Source: Flavobacterium lipolyticum
Lineage (GTDB): Bacteria; Bacteroidota; Bacteroidia; Flavobacteriales; Flavobacteriaceae
DNA length: 64,000 nt
NCBI RefSeq assembly: GCF_020905335.1
Contig: NZ_JAJJMN010000001.1
Location: 558,001 to 622,000, forward strand
Direction: 5' to 3'
Shown: positions 52,090-61,129 of the stretch, one piece after another
How positions within the stretch are numbered: position 1 is the first letter of the stretch
Layout of the letters: every line of letters begins with the position of its first letter
Notes under the pieces: model-generated
What the model saw: the letters and a program-made list of their open reading frames with translations, nothing else
What the model was told of the DNA's origin: nothing
Database searches by the model: none
Program-made: the position numbers and the translations under genes

Positions 52090-53367
52090 TTAAAACTTAT
52101 GTTCGTCTTTACTAATCATTAAAAAAGAAACCAACGAAATTAGCGCGGCACCAGTCAGATAAAATCCAACATAATTTAAACCGTAAGTACTTGCCAGCCA
52201 AATGGCGATCATAGGCGCAAACGCCGCACCCAGAATTCCGGCCAAATTAAACGTTAAGGAAGCTCCGGAATAACGGACATTTGTTGGAAATAATTCCGAC
52301 AGGAAAGTTCCCAAAGGTCCATAAGTGAATCCCATCAGAGCCATTCCGGTACAGGCAAAAGTGGTAATGAGAATGATATTTCCTTTACTTAAAAAAGAAG
52401 AAAACAAAAACCCGAAAAGCGCTATGGCTGCGGTTGCAATAAGTAACATTTTGCGTCGTCCGATCTTATCGGCAACAACTGCCGAAACCGGAATAAAAAG
52501 AGCAAAAAACAAAACAGAGAACAGCTGAACCAATAATGCATCTCTTTTGGTAATCCCCAAATCTGAAGTGATCCAGCTTAAAGTAAAAACGGTCATCAGG
52601 TAAAAAACCAAAAAGGTGGTAACAGCCGACAATGTTCCAAAAATCAATTGATTTCGATACGACTTAATCAAAGTTAAAAAAGGAACTTTAACTTCTTCCT
52701 TTTCTTTTTTAGCGCTTTCAAATGAAGGCGTTTCGGTAATTTTTGTTCGGATATAAAACCCCACAACAACCAAAAGCGAACTTGCTATGAAAGGAATTCT
52801 CCAGCCATAATCCATAAAGTTTTCATTGGTCATCGTGTCTGTAAGAATTAAAAAAGTTCCACCCGAAAGCAGCAATCCAATAGGAGCGCCCAATTGCGGA
52901 AACATTCCGTACCAGGCACGTTTATCCGGAGGTGCATTTTCGATCGCCAATAAAACAGCACCACCCCATTCGCCTCCTAAACCTACACCTTGCCCAAATC
53001 GACACAGCATTAACAATAAAGGAGCAGCAACACCAATACTGGCATAACCGGGTAAAAATCCTATCGTAACCGTTGAAATACCCATCGTTAATAATGCTGC
53101 CACCAAAGTAAATTTACGCCCGATTTTATCTCCATAATGTCCAAAAAAAGCGGAACCTAACGGGCGTGATAAAAAAGCAATCGAAAAGGTAGCTAAAGAT
53201 TCCAGGGTTGCCATAGTCGGGTCTGAACCGGGGAAAAATAGTTGTGGAAAAACCAATACGGCAGCATTGGCATAAATATAGAAATCAAAAAATTCTATGG
53301 TGGTACCAATCAAGGAACCAAAGAGAACATGTTTTAAGGAGTTCTTCTGTTTCGGGTTATTTTCCAT
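52090..53367 (-). CDS. MFS transporter, metabolite:H+ symporter (MHS) type
   Basis: This 425-residue, 12-helix inner-membrane protein opens KHVLFGSLIGTTIEFFDFYIYANAAVLVFPQLFFP, the MHS signature, with SRPLGSAFFGHYGDKIGRKFTLV (loop 2-3 motif) and FGQGVGLGGEWGGAVLLAIEN. Relatives (ProP, ShiA, KgtP) import compatible solutes, shikimate, 2-oxoglutarate or citrate with protons. The substrate cannot be told from sequence. It is a single-gene unit facing away from bshC. Confidence 0.9.
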   Translation of the reverse strand: MENNPKQKNSLKHVLFGSLIGTTIEFFDFYIYANAAVLVFPQLFFPGSDPTMATLESLATFSIAFLSRPLGSAFFGHYGDKIGRKFTLVAALLTMGISTVTIGFLPGYASIGVAAPLLLMLCRFGQGVGLGGEWGGAVLLAIENAPPDKRAWYGMFPQLGAPIGLLLSGGTFLILTDTMTNENFMDYGWRIPFIASSLLVVVGFYIRTKITETPSFESAKKEKEEVKVPFLTLIKSYRNQLIFGTLSAVTTFLVFYLMTVFTLSWITSDLGITKRDALLVQLFSVLFFALFIPVSAVVADKIGRRKMLLIATAAIALFGFLFSSFLSKGNIILITTFACTGMALMGFTYGPLGTFLSELFPTNVRYSGASLTFNLAGILGAAFAPMIAIWLASTYGLNYVGFYLTGAALISLVSFLMISKDEHKF

Positions 53368-53710
53368 TCGGCTTTACTATTGTTTTCTTTTAACTATTAC
53401 TGCAAAAAATAAATCAGCTTCTTCTGCACAACAAATATTTGTTTGCAAAAATAGAATTTCATTATTAATAACACCCATAACCAAACAATACTTTTAAATT
53501 ACTCTCAGAATTTTAACAAAAATAACAAATCAAACACCCTAATCATTCACAAAACATTTCTTACAATAAAAAAAGAGACAACAAAATCAAAACACTGATT
53601 TACAACAACTTAATTCAAAGCATAAAAATCAAATCTTAAGCATTCGTTAAAAAAGGATTTAAGTACATATTTTGATTAAATTTACAGCTATCAAAAATAA
53701 ACCTAAAACT
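53368..53710. other. 343-bp divergent intergenic region, MFS gene to bshC
   Basis: This region is very AT-rich and holds the promoters of two divergent genes, but I see no convincing -33/-7 pair, hairpin or ORF in it. Confidence 0.5.
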
Positions 53711-55300
53711 ATGCCTACCGACTGTATCAGCTATCAAAACTCAGGATATTTCTCTAAATTGATACAAGATTATTTAGATCAAAAACCCGAATTACAATCA
53801 CTGTACAATCACTTTCCTACGCTTGAAAACTTTGAGAAACAAATCCTTGACAAGCAGGCTAATTTCGACCATGCAAACCGTGTCCCCCTTGTTGAAACGC
53901 TAAAAAAGCAATACGAAAACATCAAAATTTCAGATTCGACCAAAGAGAATATCGAGCATTTAGCACTCCCAAATACTTTTACAATTACAACCGGACACCA
54001 GCTAAACCTGTTTAGCGGTCCTTTGTATTTTTTATACAAAATCATTTCGACGATTAATCTCACTACGGAACTGAAATCAAAATATCCTGCTCATAATTTT
54101 GTTCCGGTTTATTGGATGGCAACTGAAGATCACGATTTTGAAGAGATTAATTATTTTAATTTTAAAGGAAAAAAATTCCGTTGGAACAAAGAAAGCACCG
54201 GTCCGGTTGGAAGACTATCGACAGAAGGTTTAGAAGATTTTTTTGAAATCTACTCCAAAGATTTGGGTTCGAGTACAAATGCCAACTTCTTAAAAAAACT
54301 CTTTGAAGAAGCCTATCTGAAGCATGAAAATCTTGCCGATGCCACACGTTTTCTGGCAAACAGCTTATTCGAATCGTACGGTTTAGTGATTTTAGACGCA
54401 GATTCAGCAGATTTAAAACGCGCTTTCATTCCGTATATTAAAGAAGAATTGGAGCAGCAAACGGCTTTCAAAGCGGTTCAGGAAACAATCTCAAAATTTA
54501 ATGATTACACCATTCAGGTAAATCCTCGTGAAATCAATTTGTTTTACATTGAAGACCAACTCCGTGAGCGAATTATAGTAGAAAAAGACCGATATGTTGT
54601 CAACCATACTAAAATATCATTTTCGAAAGAAGAAATTTTCAATCTACTCGAAAGCAATCCCGAAAAATTCAGTCCGAATGTAATCATGCGTCCGTTATAT
54701 CAGGAAATTATTCTTCCAAATTTATGCTACATTGGCGGAGGAGGAGAAATTGCTTACTGGCTGGAATTAAAATCTTTTTTTGATGCTGTGAACATTACTT
54801 TCCCAATGTTACTGGTTCGTAATTCAGTACTTTTAAGTACCGAAAAACAAGCTAAAAAAGCAGATACACTTGGACTTCACTGGAAAGATTTATTTACTAA
54901 ACCCACAGATTTAGTAAATGCTATTACACATAAATTATCTGGTTTTCCAATTGATTTAACGCCACAAAAAGAAATGCTGGTCAAACAATTTGAATATCTT
55001 TACGAATTAGCACAACAAACTGATAAATCCTTTACGGGAGCTGTAAAAGCTCAGGAAGTAAAGCAAAAGAAAGGCTTAGACAATCTCGAGAAAAGATTAT
55101 TGAAAGCACAAAAACGAAAACTGGATTCAGAAATACAACGCGTTGTTGATTTACAATGTGAATTGTTTCCCAATCAGAGTTTACAGGAGCGTCAAACCAA
55201 TTTTTCTGAATTTTATCTGGAAAAAGGAGAAGAATTGATTCCTCTTTTAATACAAAATTTAAAACCTTTAGAAACGAATTTTAATATTATCACGATCTAA
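53711..55300 (+). CDS. bshC: Bacillithiol biosynthesis cysteine-adding enzyme BshC
   Basis: This 529-residue protein matches BshC, which adds cysteine to GlcN-malate in the last step of bacillithiol synthesis. Characteristic segments are ITTGHQLNLFSGPLYFLYKIISTINLT, FVPVYWMATEDHDFEEI (a nucleotide-site-like block), FSPNVIMRPLYQEIILPNLCYIGGGGEIAYWLELK and the C-terminal coiled coil (about residues 440-500, KAQEVKQKKGLDNLEKRLLKAQKRKL). The length is as expected. The ATG at 53711 (MPTDCIS) is preferred over a TTG at 53672. It implies the organism uses bacillithiol; bshA and bshB are not in the window. Confidence 0.95.
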   Translation: MPTDCISYQNSGYFSKLIQDYLDQKPELQSLYNHFPTLENFEKQILDKQANFDHANRVPLVETLKKQYENIKISDSTKENIEHLALPNTFTITTGHQLNLFSGPLYFLYKIISTINLTTELKSKYPAHNFVPVYWMATEDHDFEEINYFNFKGKKFRWNKESTGPVGRLSTEGLEDFFEIYSKDLGSSTNANFLKKLFEEAYLKHENLADATRFLANSLFESYGLVILDADSADLKRAFIPYIKEELEQQTAFKAVQETISKFNDYTIQVNPREINLFYIEDQLRERIIVEKDRYVVNHTKISFSKEEIFNLLESNPEKFSPNVIMRPLYQEIILPNLCYIGGGGEIAYWLELKSFFDAVNITFPMLLVRNSVLLSTEKQAKKADTLGLHWKDLFTKPTDLVNAITHKLSGFPIDLTPQKEMLVKQFEYLYELAQQTDKSFTGAVKAQEVKQKKGLDNLEKRLLKAQKRKLDSEIQRVVDLQCELFPNQSLQERQTNFSEFYLEKGEELIPLLIQNLKPLETNFNIITI

Positions 55301-55410
55301 AAATAAAAAAGTAATAGTCATCAGAATAAATAACCGCCTCTTCTGAAATTATTGCGGCTCTAACCAAATAGTAACCTTTAAAAAAAAAAATTAACCTATT
55401 TACCAAAATT

Positions 55411-56682
55411 ATGACCAGAGAGCGCCTGATATCATTAGATGTCTTTAGAGGATTGACTATTTTATTAATGACTATTGTAAACAACCCGGGAGATTGGGGA
55501 AATGTCTACGCCCCGTTACTACACTCCGAATGGCATGGCTGTACGCCAACCGACTTAGTGTTTCCGTTTTTTATTTTCATCATGGGAGTTGCGGTACCCC
55601 TGGCAATGCCAACCAAAACCTGGGACAGTACTACCTTCAACAAAATTCTGGTTCGTTCGCTACGCATGCTCGGCCTTGGAATTTTCTTTAATTATTTTGG
55701 AAAAATACAGCTTTTTGGCCTTGAAGGAATTCCGCTTCTTATCGGCCGATTGATTATCACTGTGGCAGTTGGCTATGCTTTGATGGGCAATTTCAGTTCG
55801 AAAATCAAAAACATACTGGCATTTTCAATTTTGTTTGTTTATCTGTTTCTGGCTTACAGCGGGATCGAAGCCTACCACGATGTGCGATTACCGGGTGTTT
55901 TACAACGAATTGCGATTGTATATTTTGTCGTTTCTCTATTGTACTTAAAAACAACTCAAAAAACACAGATCATAACCGGTATTACTTTATTACTGGGCTA
56001 TTGGGCCATAATGACTTTAATTCCCGTTCCCGGAATCGGAGCGCCTAATTTAGAAAAAGAAACCAACTTAGCTTCCTGGCTCGATGGTGTATTACTGGAA
56101 GGACATATGTATCGCGGAACCATAACCTGGGATCCTGAAGGAGTTCTAAGTACCATTCCGTCAATCGTGAACGGAATCATTGGTTTATTGATTGGTCAGA
56201 TTTTACAGCGTGAAATTACACCAAAACAGAAAGCCGTTAAAATGATAGCTGCAGGTGTTGCCTTAATCATTGGAGGGCTAATCTGGAACGCCTTCTTCCC
56301 TATCAACAAATCGCTTTGGACCAGCAGTTATGTCTTATACACTACAGGACTGGCAACTGCTTGTTTAGCATTCCTATATTACATCATTGACATTGCAGCC
56401 TACAAAAAGGGTCTAAAATTGTTTTTAATCTGGGGAGTCAATCCAATGATTGTATTTTTCTTCTCTCAGATTATCCCTCAGGCATTAGTGATGGTTCAGT
56501 TTAAGAACCCGCAACATCCAGAAGAACAGATCAATCTTTTAAATTATTTGTACCAATTCGGTATTGCTCCTTTCTTTAACAATCCAATGACAGCCTCATT
56601 AGCAGGAGCATTAACTTATGTTGGAATCTGGACTTTTATACTATGGATTTTCTACAAAAACAAACTGATTTTTAAAGTTTAA
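55411..56682 (+). CDS. DUF5009/HGSNAT-like acyltransferase membrane protein
   Basis: This 423-residue polytopic protein has about 10-11 hydrophobic segments. It opens ERLISLDVFRGLTILLMTIVNNPGDW and contains LLHSEWHGCTPTDLVFPFFIFIMGVAVPLAMP, the DUF5009/heparan-alpha-glucosaminide N-acetyltransferase signature with a conserved His in SEWHG. Later VLQRIAIVYF, DPEGVLSTIPSI and WGVNPMIVFFFSQ support this. Animal HGSNAT transfers acetyl across the lysosomal membrane to glucosamine; bacterial relatives such as NagX are linked to amino-sugar use. It follows bshC by 110 bp. Confidence 0.88.
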   Translation: MTRERLISLDVFRGLTILLMTIVNNPGDWGNVYAPLLHSEWHGCTPTDLVFPFFIFIMGVAVPLAMPTKTWDSTTFNKILVRSLRMLGLGIFFNYFGKIQLFGLEGIPLLIGRLIITVAVGYALMGNFSSKIKNILAFSILFVYLFLAYSGIEAYHDVRLPGVLQRIAIVYFVVSLLYLKTTQKTQIITGITLLLGYWAIMTLIPVPGIGAPNLEKETNLASWLDGVLLEGHMYRGTITWDPEGVLSTIPSIVNGIIGLLIGQILQREITPKQKAVKMIAAGVALIIGGLIWNAFFPINKSLWTSSYVLYTTGLATACLAFLYYIIDIAAYKKGLKLFLIWGVNPMIVFFFSQIIPQALVMVQFKNPQHPEEQINLLNYLYQFGIAPFFNNPMTASLAGALTYVGIWTFILWIFYKNKLIFKV

Positions 56683-56709
56683 AAATAAGCTATATCCACT
56701 TCGATTACA

Positions 56710-56738
56710 AGAGACGCAAAAACGCGTCTCTTTTTTTC
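56710..56738. terminator. Terminator after the acyltransferase-like gene
   Basis: An 8-bp stem (AGAGACGC with GCGTCTCT), a 6-nt loop and a T7 tail. Confidence 0.8.
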
Positions 56739-56859
56739 TTCCTCACATTAAAACAAATTGACAACTCCTATGAGTACTATTTTTCATTTTTCTTTACCAA
56801 AACATCATTTGTTAGAGTTTTAATTATGAATTTATTAAAATCAATTCATAAAAAAAGTA

Positions 56860-56867
56860 TACTTTTG
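56860..56867 (+). promoter_or_regulatory. -7 box of ndk
   Basis: TACTTTTG fits TAnnTTTG, 25 bp before the ndk ATG. No TTG is seen at the -33 distance. Confidence 0.5.
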
Positions 56868-56892
56868 CACGAAATTAAAAATAAGCAATAAA

Positions 56893-57312
56893 ATGGCAAC
56901 AAATAGAACTTTTACAATGATTAAGCCGGATGCAGTTCAAAACGGACACATCGGAAATATCTTAGCAATGATTACTAATGGAGGTTTCAAAATCGTTTCA
57001 TTAAAATTAACTCAACTTACTGTAGCTGATGCTCAAGCATTCTACGCAGTTCACGCAGAAAGACCTTTCTACGGAGAATTAGTTGAATTCATGTCTCGCG
57101 GACCAATTGTTGCTGCAATTTTAGAAAAAGACAATGCAGTAGAAGATTTCAGAACTTTAATTGGAGCTACAAATCCAGCTGAAGCTGCTGAAGGAACTAT
57201 CCGTAAAGCATACGCGACTTCAATCGGAGAAAACGCAGTACACGGTTCTGACAGCGATGAAAATGCAGCTATCGAAGGTGCATTCCACTTCGCAGGAAGA
57301 GAGCAATTCTAA
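56893..57312 (+). CDS. ndk: Nucleoside diphosphate kinase
   Basis: This 139-residue enzyme moves phosphate from ATP to NDPs through a phospho-His. The active-site segment [15 protein letters not shown] holds the catalytic His117. [15 protein letters not shown] opens the fold and [17 protein letters not shown] is the Kpn loop region. The length matches the family. It is a single-gene unit with a -7 box at 56860-56867 and a strong terminator at 57373-57410. Confidence 0.98.
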   Translation: MATNRTFTMIKPDAVQNGHIGNILAMITNGGFKIVSLKLTQLTVADAQAFYAVHAERPFYGELVEFMSRGPIVAAILEKDNAVEDFRTLIGATNPAEAAEGTIRKAYATSIGENAVHGSDSDENAAIEGAFHFAGREQF

Positions 57313-57319
57313 TATTTTT

Positions 57320-57364
57320 TAGACTTTCTTAGATTGTTAGATGTTAGACTTCTTAGATCTTAGA
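57320..57364. repeat. TTAGA-rich intergenic repeat, left block
   Basis: Short units of CTTAGATTGTTAGA and GTTAGACTTCTTAGA lie in tandem after the ndk stop. An inverted, looser counterpart is at 57442-57486, so the terminator at 57373-57410 sits between the two. Confidence 0.45.
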
Positions 57365-57372
57365 AAAGGCAT

Positions 57373-57410
57373 AAAAGAAAACCCGTTTCAAATGAAACGG
57401 GTTTTCTTTT
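57373..57410. terminator. Strong bidirectional terminator
   Basis: An 18-bp perfect inverted repeat (AAAAGAAAACCCGTTTCA and its complement) with a 2-nt loop centre lies between ndk and the converging DUF721 gene. Confidence 0.9.
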
Positions 57411-57441
57411 ATAACATCCCAGCCAAAATCAAACATTTAAA

Positions 57442-57486
57442 AACCTAAGGAGTCTAAGTTAGTCTAAGCCAGTCAAAAAAATCTAA
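57442..57486. repeat. TTAGA-rich intergenic repeat, right block
   Basis: The sequence contains GGAGTCTAAGTTAGTCTAAG, inverse in character to the block at 57320-57364, and overlaps the stop codon of the DUF721 gene. Confidence 0.45.
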
Positions 57487-57779
57487 CGTAAAACAACTTC
57501 TTTCACCACTTCACGGCCTAACTCCTCGTTGATCATTTTTACAATCTTGCTTTTACCGTGACTTAATTCTTCACGCAAAACTGCCGATCCCAGCTCGACA
57601 TACAATGTACTTCCTTTCAGAACAACATTTTTGGTATACGTATTCACGCCATTCCCCATCAACTGCCTCCAGGCCTCTTTTACATCAATCTGGTCCATTC
57701 CGGCACCTAACTTATTCACTTGGATAATCTGCTGCAAAACAGCTCCAATCGTGCTTTCACTATTTAGTCTTTTTGCCAT
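57483..57779 (-). CDS. DUF721 domain protein (DciA-like)
   Basis: This 98-residue protein has the DUF721 pattern: IGAVLQQIIQVNKLGAGMDQIDVKEAWRQLMG, then NTYTKNVVLKGSTLYVELGSAVLREELSHGKSKIVKMINEELG. The family includes DciA, the ancestral loader of replicative helicase DnaB, and this short form is typical of Bacteroidota. The start lies inside the end of the upstream lipocalin-like gene (20-bp overlap), so translation may be coupled. A DciA-type role is inference from family only. Confidence 0.85.
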   Translation of the reverse strand: MAKRLNSESTIGAVLQQIIQVNKLGAGMDQIDVKEAWRQLMGNGVNTYTKNVVLKGSTLYVELGSAVLREELSHGKSKIVKMINEELGREVVKEVVLR

Positions 57780-58200
57780 CGTTTAATAAATTTACAGGTC
57801 CGGTTTTTTTATAATGATATTCTTTATTCTGATCGTTCTTTACTACAAAAGTCTCGTCAGAAATAGAAATCAATTCTTCGCTCCACTTTGCATAATCTGT
57901 TTTATAATCCAGGAAAACCTGATCTCCTTTAAATCGAACCGATACATCTTCAAAAGTATCTGTTGTTAAAAAAGTTCCATCCAGCTGCGCCATCACCTTG
58001 GTTCGTGTTCCTTTAGTTCCTTTGATATTGAAATAATCGAAATTTTCGTTCATTCCGTAATCTTTGTCCTCACCTTTATCAAAAACTACTTTCTCAATTT
58101 CCCAATAACCATTCAGTTTTGCAATATCAGCAGGTTTAATTTCTTGTTTACAGCTTATCAACAAAAGCGATAAAACCAAAATCATAAAAGTGTTTCTCAT
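57760..58200 (-). CDS. Lipocalin-like lipoprotein
   Basis: This 146-residue lipoprotein has a lipobox LLLISC (Cys17). The mature part begins ADIAKLNGYWEIEKVVFDKGE, the GxW start of lipocalin-like folds, followed by beta strands (FDYFNIKGTKGTR, VSVRFKGDQVFLDY, ISDETFVVKNDQNKEYHYKK). Its ligand is unknown. It overlaps the DUF721 gene by 20 bp, giving a two-gene unit. Confidence 0.8.
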   Translation of the reverse strand: MRNTFMILVLSLLLISCKQEIKPADIAKLNGYWEIEKVVFDKGEDKDYGMNENFDYFNIKGTKGTRTKVMAQLDGTFLTTDTFEDVSVRFKGDQVFLDYKTDYAKWSEELISISDETFVVKNDQNKEYHYKKTGPVNLLNDGKKTK

Positions 58201-58462
58201 ACTATAATTTTTAAAATTCTACTCTTCTCTTTTCTCCTTGAAAAATCCCGGTCCAAAAAAACAATTAACCGCTATATACCTTCATTTTTACAGTAAATAG
58301 TACAAAAAAACAATGTTTTCCAGCGGACTGAAATTTCTCTTTTCAAAAGAAAGATGAACCTGCAAAGTTAAACTTAAAAACCTCATAAGAAGCAAAAAAT
58401 CACAAAACCATTTAAACTATTTTATATCTTTCTGGTCAAACCTCAAACCAAAATAAAAAAAC

Positions 58463-59533
58463 ATGACCAAAGCTATTTGCACCATACTGATTGCTATCCT
58501 CTTAACAGGCTGCAGCAAAGATTCGTCTGAGTCAGAACCAATTACAGTTCCCACAGAAAACATGTATTTCCCTCCAGTAACCGGAACAAACTGGGAAACA
58601 AAGTCAATCGCTGATCTTAAATGGAATCAGGCTGCTGTTCAGCCACTTTTAGATTATTTGGAACTAAAACATTCCAAATCGTTCATTATACTGGTTAACG
58701 GGCGAATTGTTTTAGAGAACTATTTTAACAGGCATTCAGCAACTACCAATTGGTATTGGGCCAGCGCCGGAAAAACGTTAACCTCTACTGTTACAGGAAT
58801 TGCCCAACAAGAAAATCTGTTAAATATCAATAATAAAGTTTCCCAGTATTTGGGAGAAGGATGGACAAGTGAAACTTTACCCAAAGAAAATTTAATTACC
58901 TGTAAACATTTATTGACTATGACCTCCGGGCTGGACGACAGCACAGACGATGTAAATCCTGCTAATCTAGTCTATAAAGCCGACGCCGGAACAAGATGGG
59001 CCTATCATAATGTTTATGTAAAACTACAAGATGTTGTTGCAAAAGCAAGCGGACAAAGCTGGGAAAATTATTTCAACACCAAATTAAGAGACAAAATCGG
59101 GATGAATGGAAATTGGGTACAAATTGGTGCCAATAGCGTTTACACCAGCACCTCCAGAAGTATGGCGCGTTTTGGACTTTTAATACTGAACAAAGGAAAA
59201 TGGGAAAATAACACAATACTCAACGAGGCCTATTTCAATGAAGCAACTACAACTTCTCAGAACATCAATTTAGGATACGGTTATTTATGGTGGCTGAACG
59301 GAAAAAGTTCTTATCATTTACCTCAATCACAACTTACTTTTCAGGGAAGCATAATCCCAAGCGGACCAACCGATATGTTTATGGCTTTAGGTAAAAATGA
59401 CCAAAAAATATATGTCATACCCGGTAAAAAAATGGTAGTCATCAGAATGGGAGATGCTGCGGACAGTGTTAATCTGGCCTTATCCGATTTTGACAAAACT
59501 TTATGGGAGAAGATTAATGCTTTGTATCAGTAA
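58463..59533 (+). CDS. Serine hydrolase lipoprotein, beta-lactamase/class C-like
   Basis: This 356-residue lipoprotein (lipobox LLTGC, Cys17) has the serine-hydrolase core of the beta-lactamase class C family. The nucleophile and Lys lie in WASAGKTLTS (SxxK, about residues 98-101), LLTMTSGLDD follows, and the Tyr/Asn pair lies in WAYHNVYVKLQDVV (YxN). The C-terminal part has LGYGYLWWLNG and MFMALGKNDQKIYVIPGKKMVVIRMG. Members include esterases and D-aminopeptidases, and true beta-lactam cleavage is only one option. It stands alone and faces the converging ftsY group. Confidence 0.88.
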   Translation: MTKAICTILIAILLTGCSKDSSESEPITVPTENMYFPPVTGTNWETKSIADLKWNQAAVQPLLDYLELKHSKSFIILVNGRIVLENYFNRHSATTNWYWASAGKTLTSTVTGIAQQENLLNINNKVSQYLGEGWTSETLPKENLITCKHLLTMTSGLDDSTDDVNPANLVYKADAGTRWAYHNVYVKLQDVVAKASGQSWENYFNTKLRDKIGMNGNWVQIGANSVYTSTSRSMARFGLLILNKGKWENNTILNEAYFNEATTTSQNINLGYGYLWWLNGKSSYHLPQSQLTFQGSIIPSGPTDMFMALGKNDQKIYVIPGKKMVVIRMGDAADSVNLALSDFDKTLWEKINALYQ

Positions 59534-59538
59534 CAAAA

Positions 59539-59591
59539 AAGCTTTAAATAGAAATGCTTTCGAAAACATTACTATTTAAAGCTTGTTATTT
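59539..59591. terminator. Bidirectional terminator between serine hydrolase and ftsY group
   Basis: A perfect 13-bp stem (AAGCTTTAAATAG with CTATTTAAAGCTT) with inner pairing AATG/CATT is flanked by A6 on the left and T7 on the right. Confidence 0.85.
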
Positions 59592-59618
59592 TTTTGAAAT
59601 AATATCTGTGTGCTGCTA

Positions 59619-59798
59619 TTAACGATTAGTTCGCATTCTTTTAAAAACTCCTAAAAAGAATAAAACTATTCCGATTACCAGCAAAGCATAATAAACGGAA
59701 AGATTACTATCTTTCAATACATTTGCTAAAACAAAACATATCACACTGGCAAAATAAAAAGCTATCGCTGATATATTTTTTAAAGATTCGAAACCCAT
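59619..59798 (-). CDS. Small two-helix membrane protein, 59 aa
   Basis: This short ORF encodes 59 residues: MGFESLKN, a first hydrophobic helix (about 9-28), a short polar loop (KDSNLS), a second helix (about 35-52) and a basic tail KRMRTNR. It starts 6 bp downstream of the ftsY stop codon and ends before the bidirectional terminator, so it is cotranscribed with ftsY. I do not recognise a family. A link to membrane targeting of FtsY or to SRP is possible only by position. Confidence 0.75.
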   Translation of the reverse strand: MGFESLKNISAIAFYFASVICFVLANVLKDSNLSVYYALLVIGIVLFFLGVFKRMRTNR

Positions 59799-59804
59799 TA
59801 TAAA

Positions 59805-60758
59805 TTATTTAAAAAAACTATCCACAAATTCATATTTATTAAAGACCTGAAGATCTTCAATTCCTTCTCCAACTCCAATGTATTTTACAGGAATCTGAAA
59901 CTGATCTGAAATACCAATTACCACACCGCCTTTAGCTGTTCCGTCAAGTTTAGTTACAGCAAGAGAAGTAACTTCGGTGGCAGCAGTAAATTGTTTGGCC
60001 TGCTCAAAAGCATTTTGCCCTGTAGAACCGTCTAAAACTAAAAGCACATCATGCGGAGCATCTTCTACAACCTTTTGCATGACACGTTTTACTTTTGTAA
60101 GCTCATTCATCAAATTGATTTTATTGTGCAAACGTCCGGCTGTATCTATAATCACCACATCGGCATTTTGTGCTACGGCAGATTGCAGCGTGTCGAAAGC
60201 GACAGAAGCAGGATCACTACCCATATTTTGTCTCACAATTGGAACATCTACACGATCTGCCCAAACCTGCAATTGATCGATAGCAGCAGCACGAAAAGTA
60301 TCGGCAGCTCCTAAAACGACTTTATAACCGGATTTTTTAAACTGATACGCTAATTTACCAATTGTAGTAGTCTTACCTACTCCATTAACACCTACAACCA
60401 TTAAAACGTATGGTTTTTTATTTTTTGGAATCTCAAATTCCGTTGCTTCGCCTGTATTGGTTTCAGACAATAAAGCACCTATTTCCTCACGAAGAATCTG
60501 ATTCAGCTCGTCTGTTCCTAAATATTTATCTGCGGCAACACGTTTCTCGATTCTGGAGATTACTTTCAGCGTTGTGTTGACTCCAACATCAGAAGCTACT
60601 AAAATCTCTTCCAGATCATCCAGAACATCATCGTCGACTTTAGATTTTCCCGCGACAGCTTTGCTTAACTTGGAGAAAAAACTAGTTTTTGATTTTTCAA
60701 GACCTTTGTCTAAAGTCTCTTTCTTATCAGTAGAGAATAATTTTTTAAAAAAACTCAT
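59805..60758 (-). CDS. ftsY: Signal recognition particle receptor FtsY
   Basis: This 317-residue SRP receptor GTPase has an N domain (residues 1-110) and a G domain with G1 GVNGVGKTTTIGKLA, DTFRAAAIDQLQ, G3 DTAGRLHNKINLM and G4 TKLDGTAKGG. FtsY delivers nascent membrane proteins from SRP to the translocon. The acidic A domain of E. coli FtsY is almost absent here, as usual for this phylum. It lies downstream of rpmB-rpmG-DUF4295 but behind a terminator (60878-60908), with its own -7 box. Confidence 0.97.
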   Translation of the reverse strand: MSFFKKLFSTDKKETLDKGLEKSKTSFFSKLSKAVAGKSKVDDDVLDDLEEILVASDVGVNTTLKVISRIEKRVAADKYLGTDELNQILREEIGALLSETNTGEATEFEIPKNKKPYVLMVVGVNGVGKTTTIGKLAYQFKKSGYKVVLGAADTFRAAAIDQLQVWADRVDVPIVRQNMGSDPASVAFDTLQSAVAQNADVVIIDTAGRLHNKINLMNELTKVKRVMQKVVEDAPHDVLLVLDGSTGQNAFEQAKQFTAATEVTSLAVTKLDGTAKGGVVIGISDQFQIPVKYIGVGEGIEDLQVFNKYEFVDSFFK

Positions 60759-60861
60759 TTTTTATAGGTTGTTAGTTTTTTAGATTATGGGATAATAAAA
60801 CCCAAATAATCTTTAATCTTTAAGGAAACTTAAAATTAGTCATGTTTCTTTAAATTTTAGA

Positions 60862-60869
60862 CAAATATA
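60862..60869 (-). promoter_or_regulatory. -7 box of ftsY
   Basis: On the minus strand this reads TATATTTG, just downstream of the terminator hairpin of the ribosomal-protein group and about 100 bp before the ftsY ATG. Confidence 0.45.
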
Positions 60870-60877
60870 AAAAATAA

Positions 60878-60908
60878 AAAAGCTACTTCCGAATGAAAGT
60901 AGCTTTTC
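60878..60908 (-). terminator. Terminator after the rpmB-rpmG-DUF4295 group
   Basis: An 8-bp core stem (AGCTACTT with AAGTAGCT) with A/T extension is followed on the minus strand by a T-rich tract. It lies about 20 bp past the DUF4295 stop. Confidence 0.8.
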
Positions 60909-60926
60909 TATATACTGTGATTGTTA

Positions 60927-61079
60927 TTATTTCTTTTTCAAGAACTCATCAACTTCTTCAGGAGCCATAATAGATTCTACGAATGTATATGCACCAGTTT
61001 TAGGAGATTTTACCATTTTGATGGCTTTTGATAATCTCTTAGAAGATGTTTGTAACGATGCTACGGTTTTCTTTGCCAT
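60927..61079 (-). CDS. DUF4295 small basic protein, 50 aa
   Basis: This 50-residue basic protein starts MAKKTVASLQTSSKRLSKAI and ends in EEVDEFLKKK. It is the DUF4295 family, found almost only in Bacteroidota and nearly always beside rpmG. It lies 50 bp after rpmG on the same strand. The size, charge and position suggest a lineage-specific ribosome-associated protein, which is an inference. Confidence 0.9.
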   Translation of the reverse strand: MAKKTVASLQTSSKRLSKAIKMVKSPKTGAYTFVESIMAPEEVDEFLKKK

Positions 61080-61129
61080 GATTCAAATGTTATTTGAAAT
61101 TTTTAATTTAAATAAAAATCTCTAATTAA

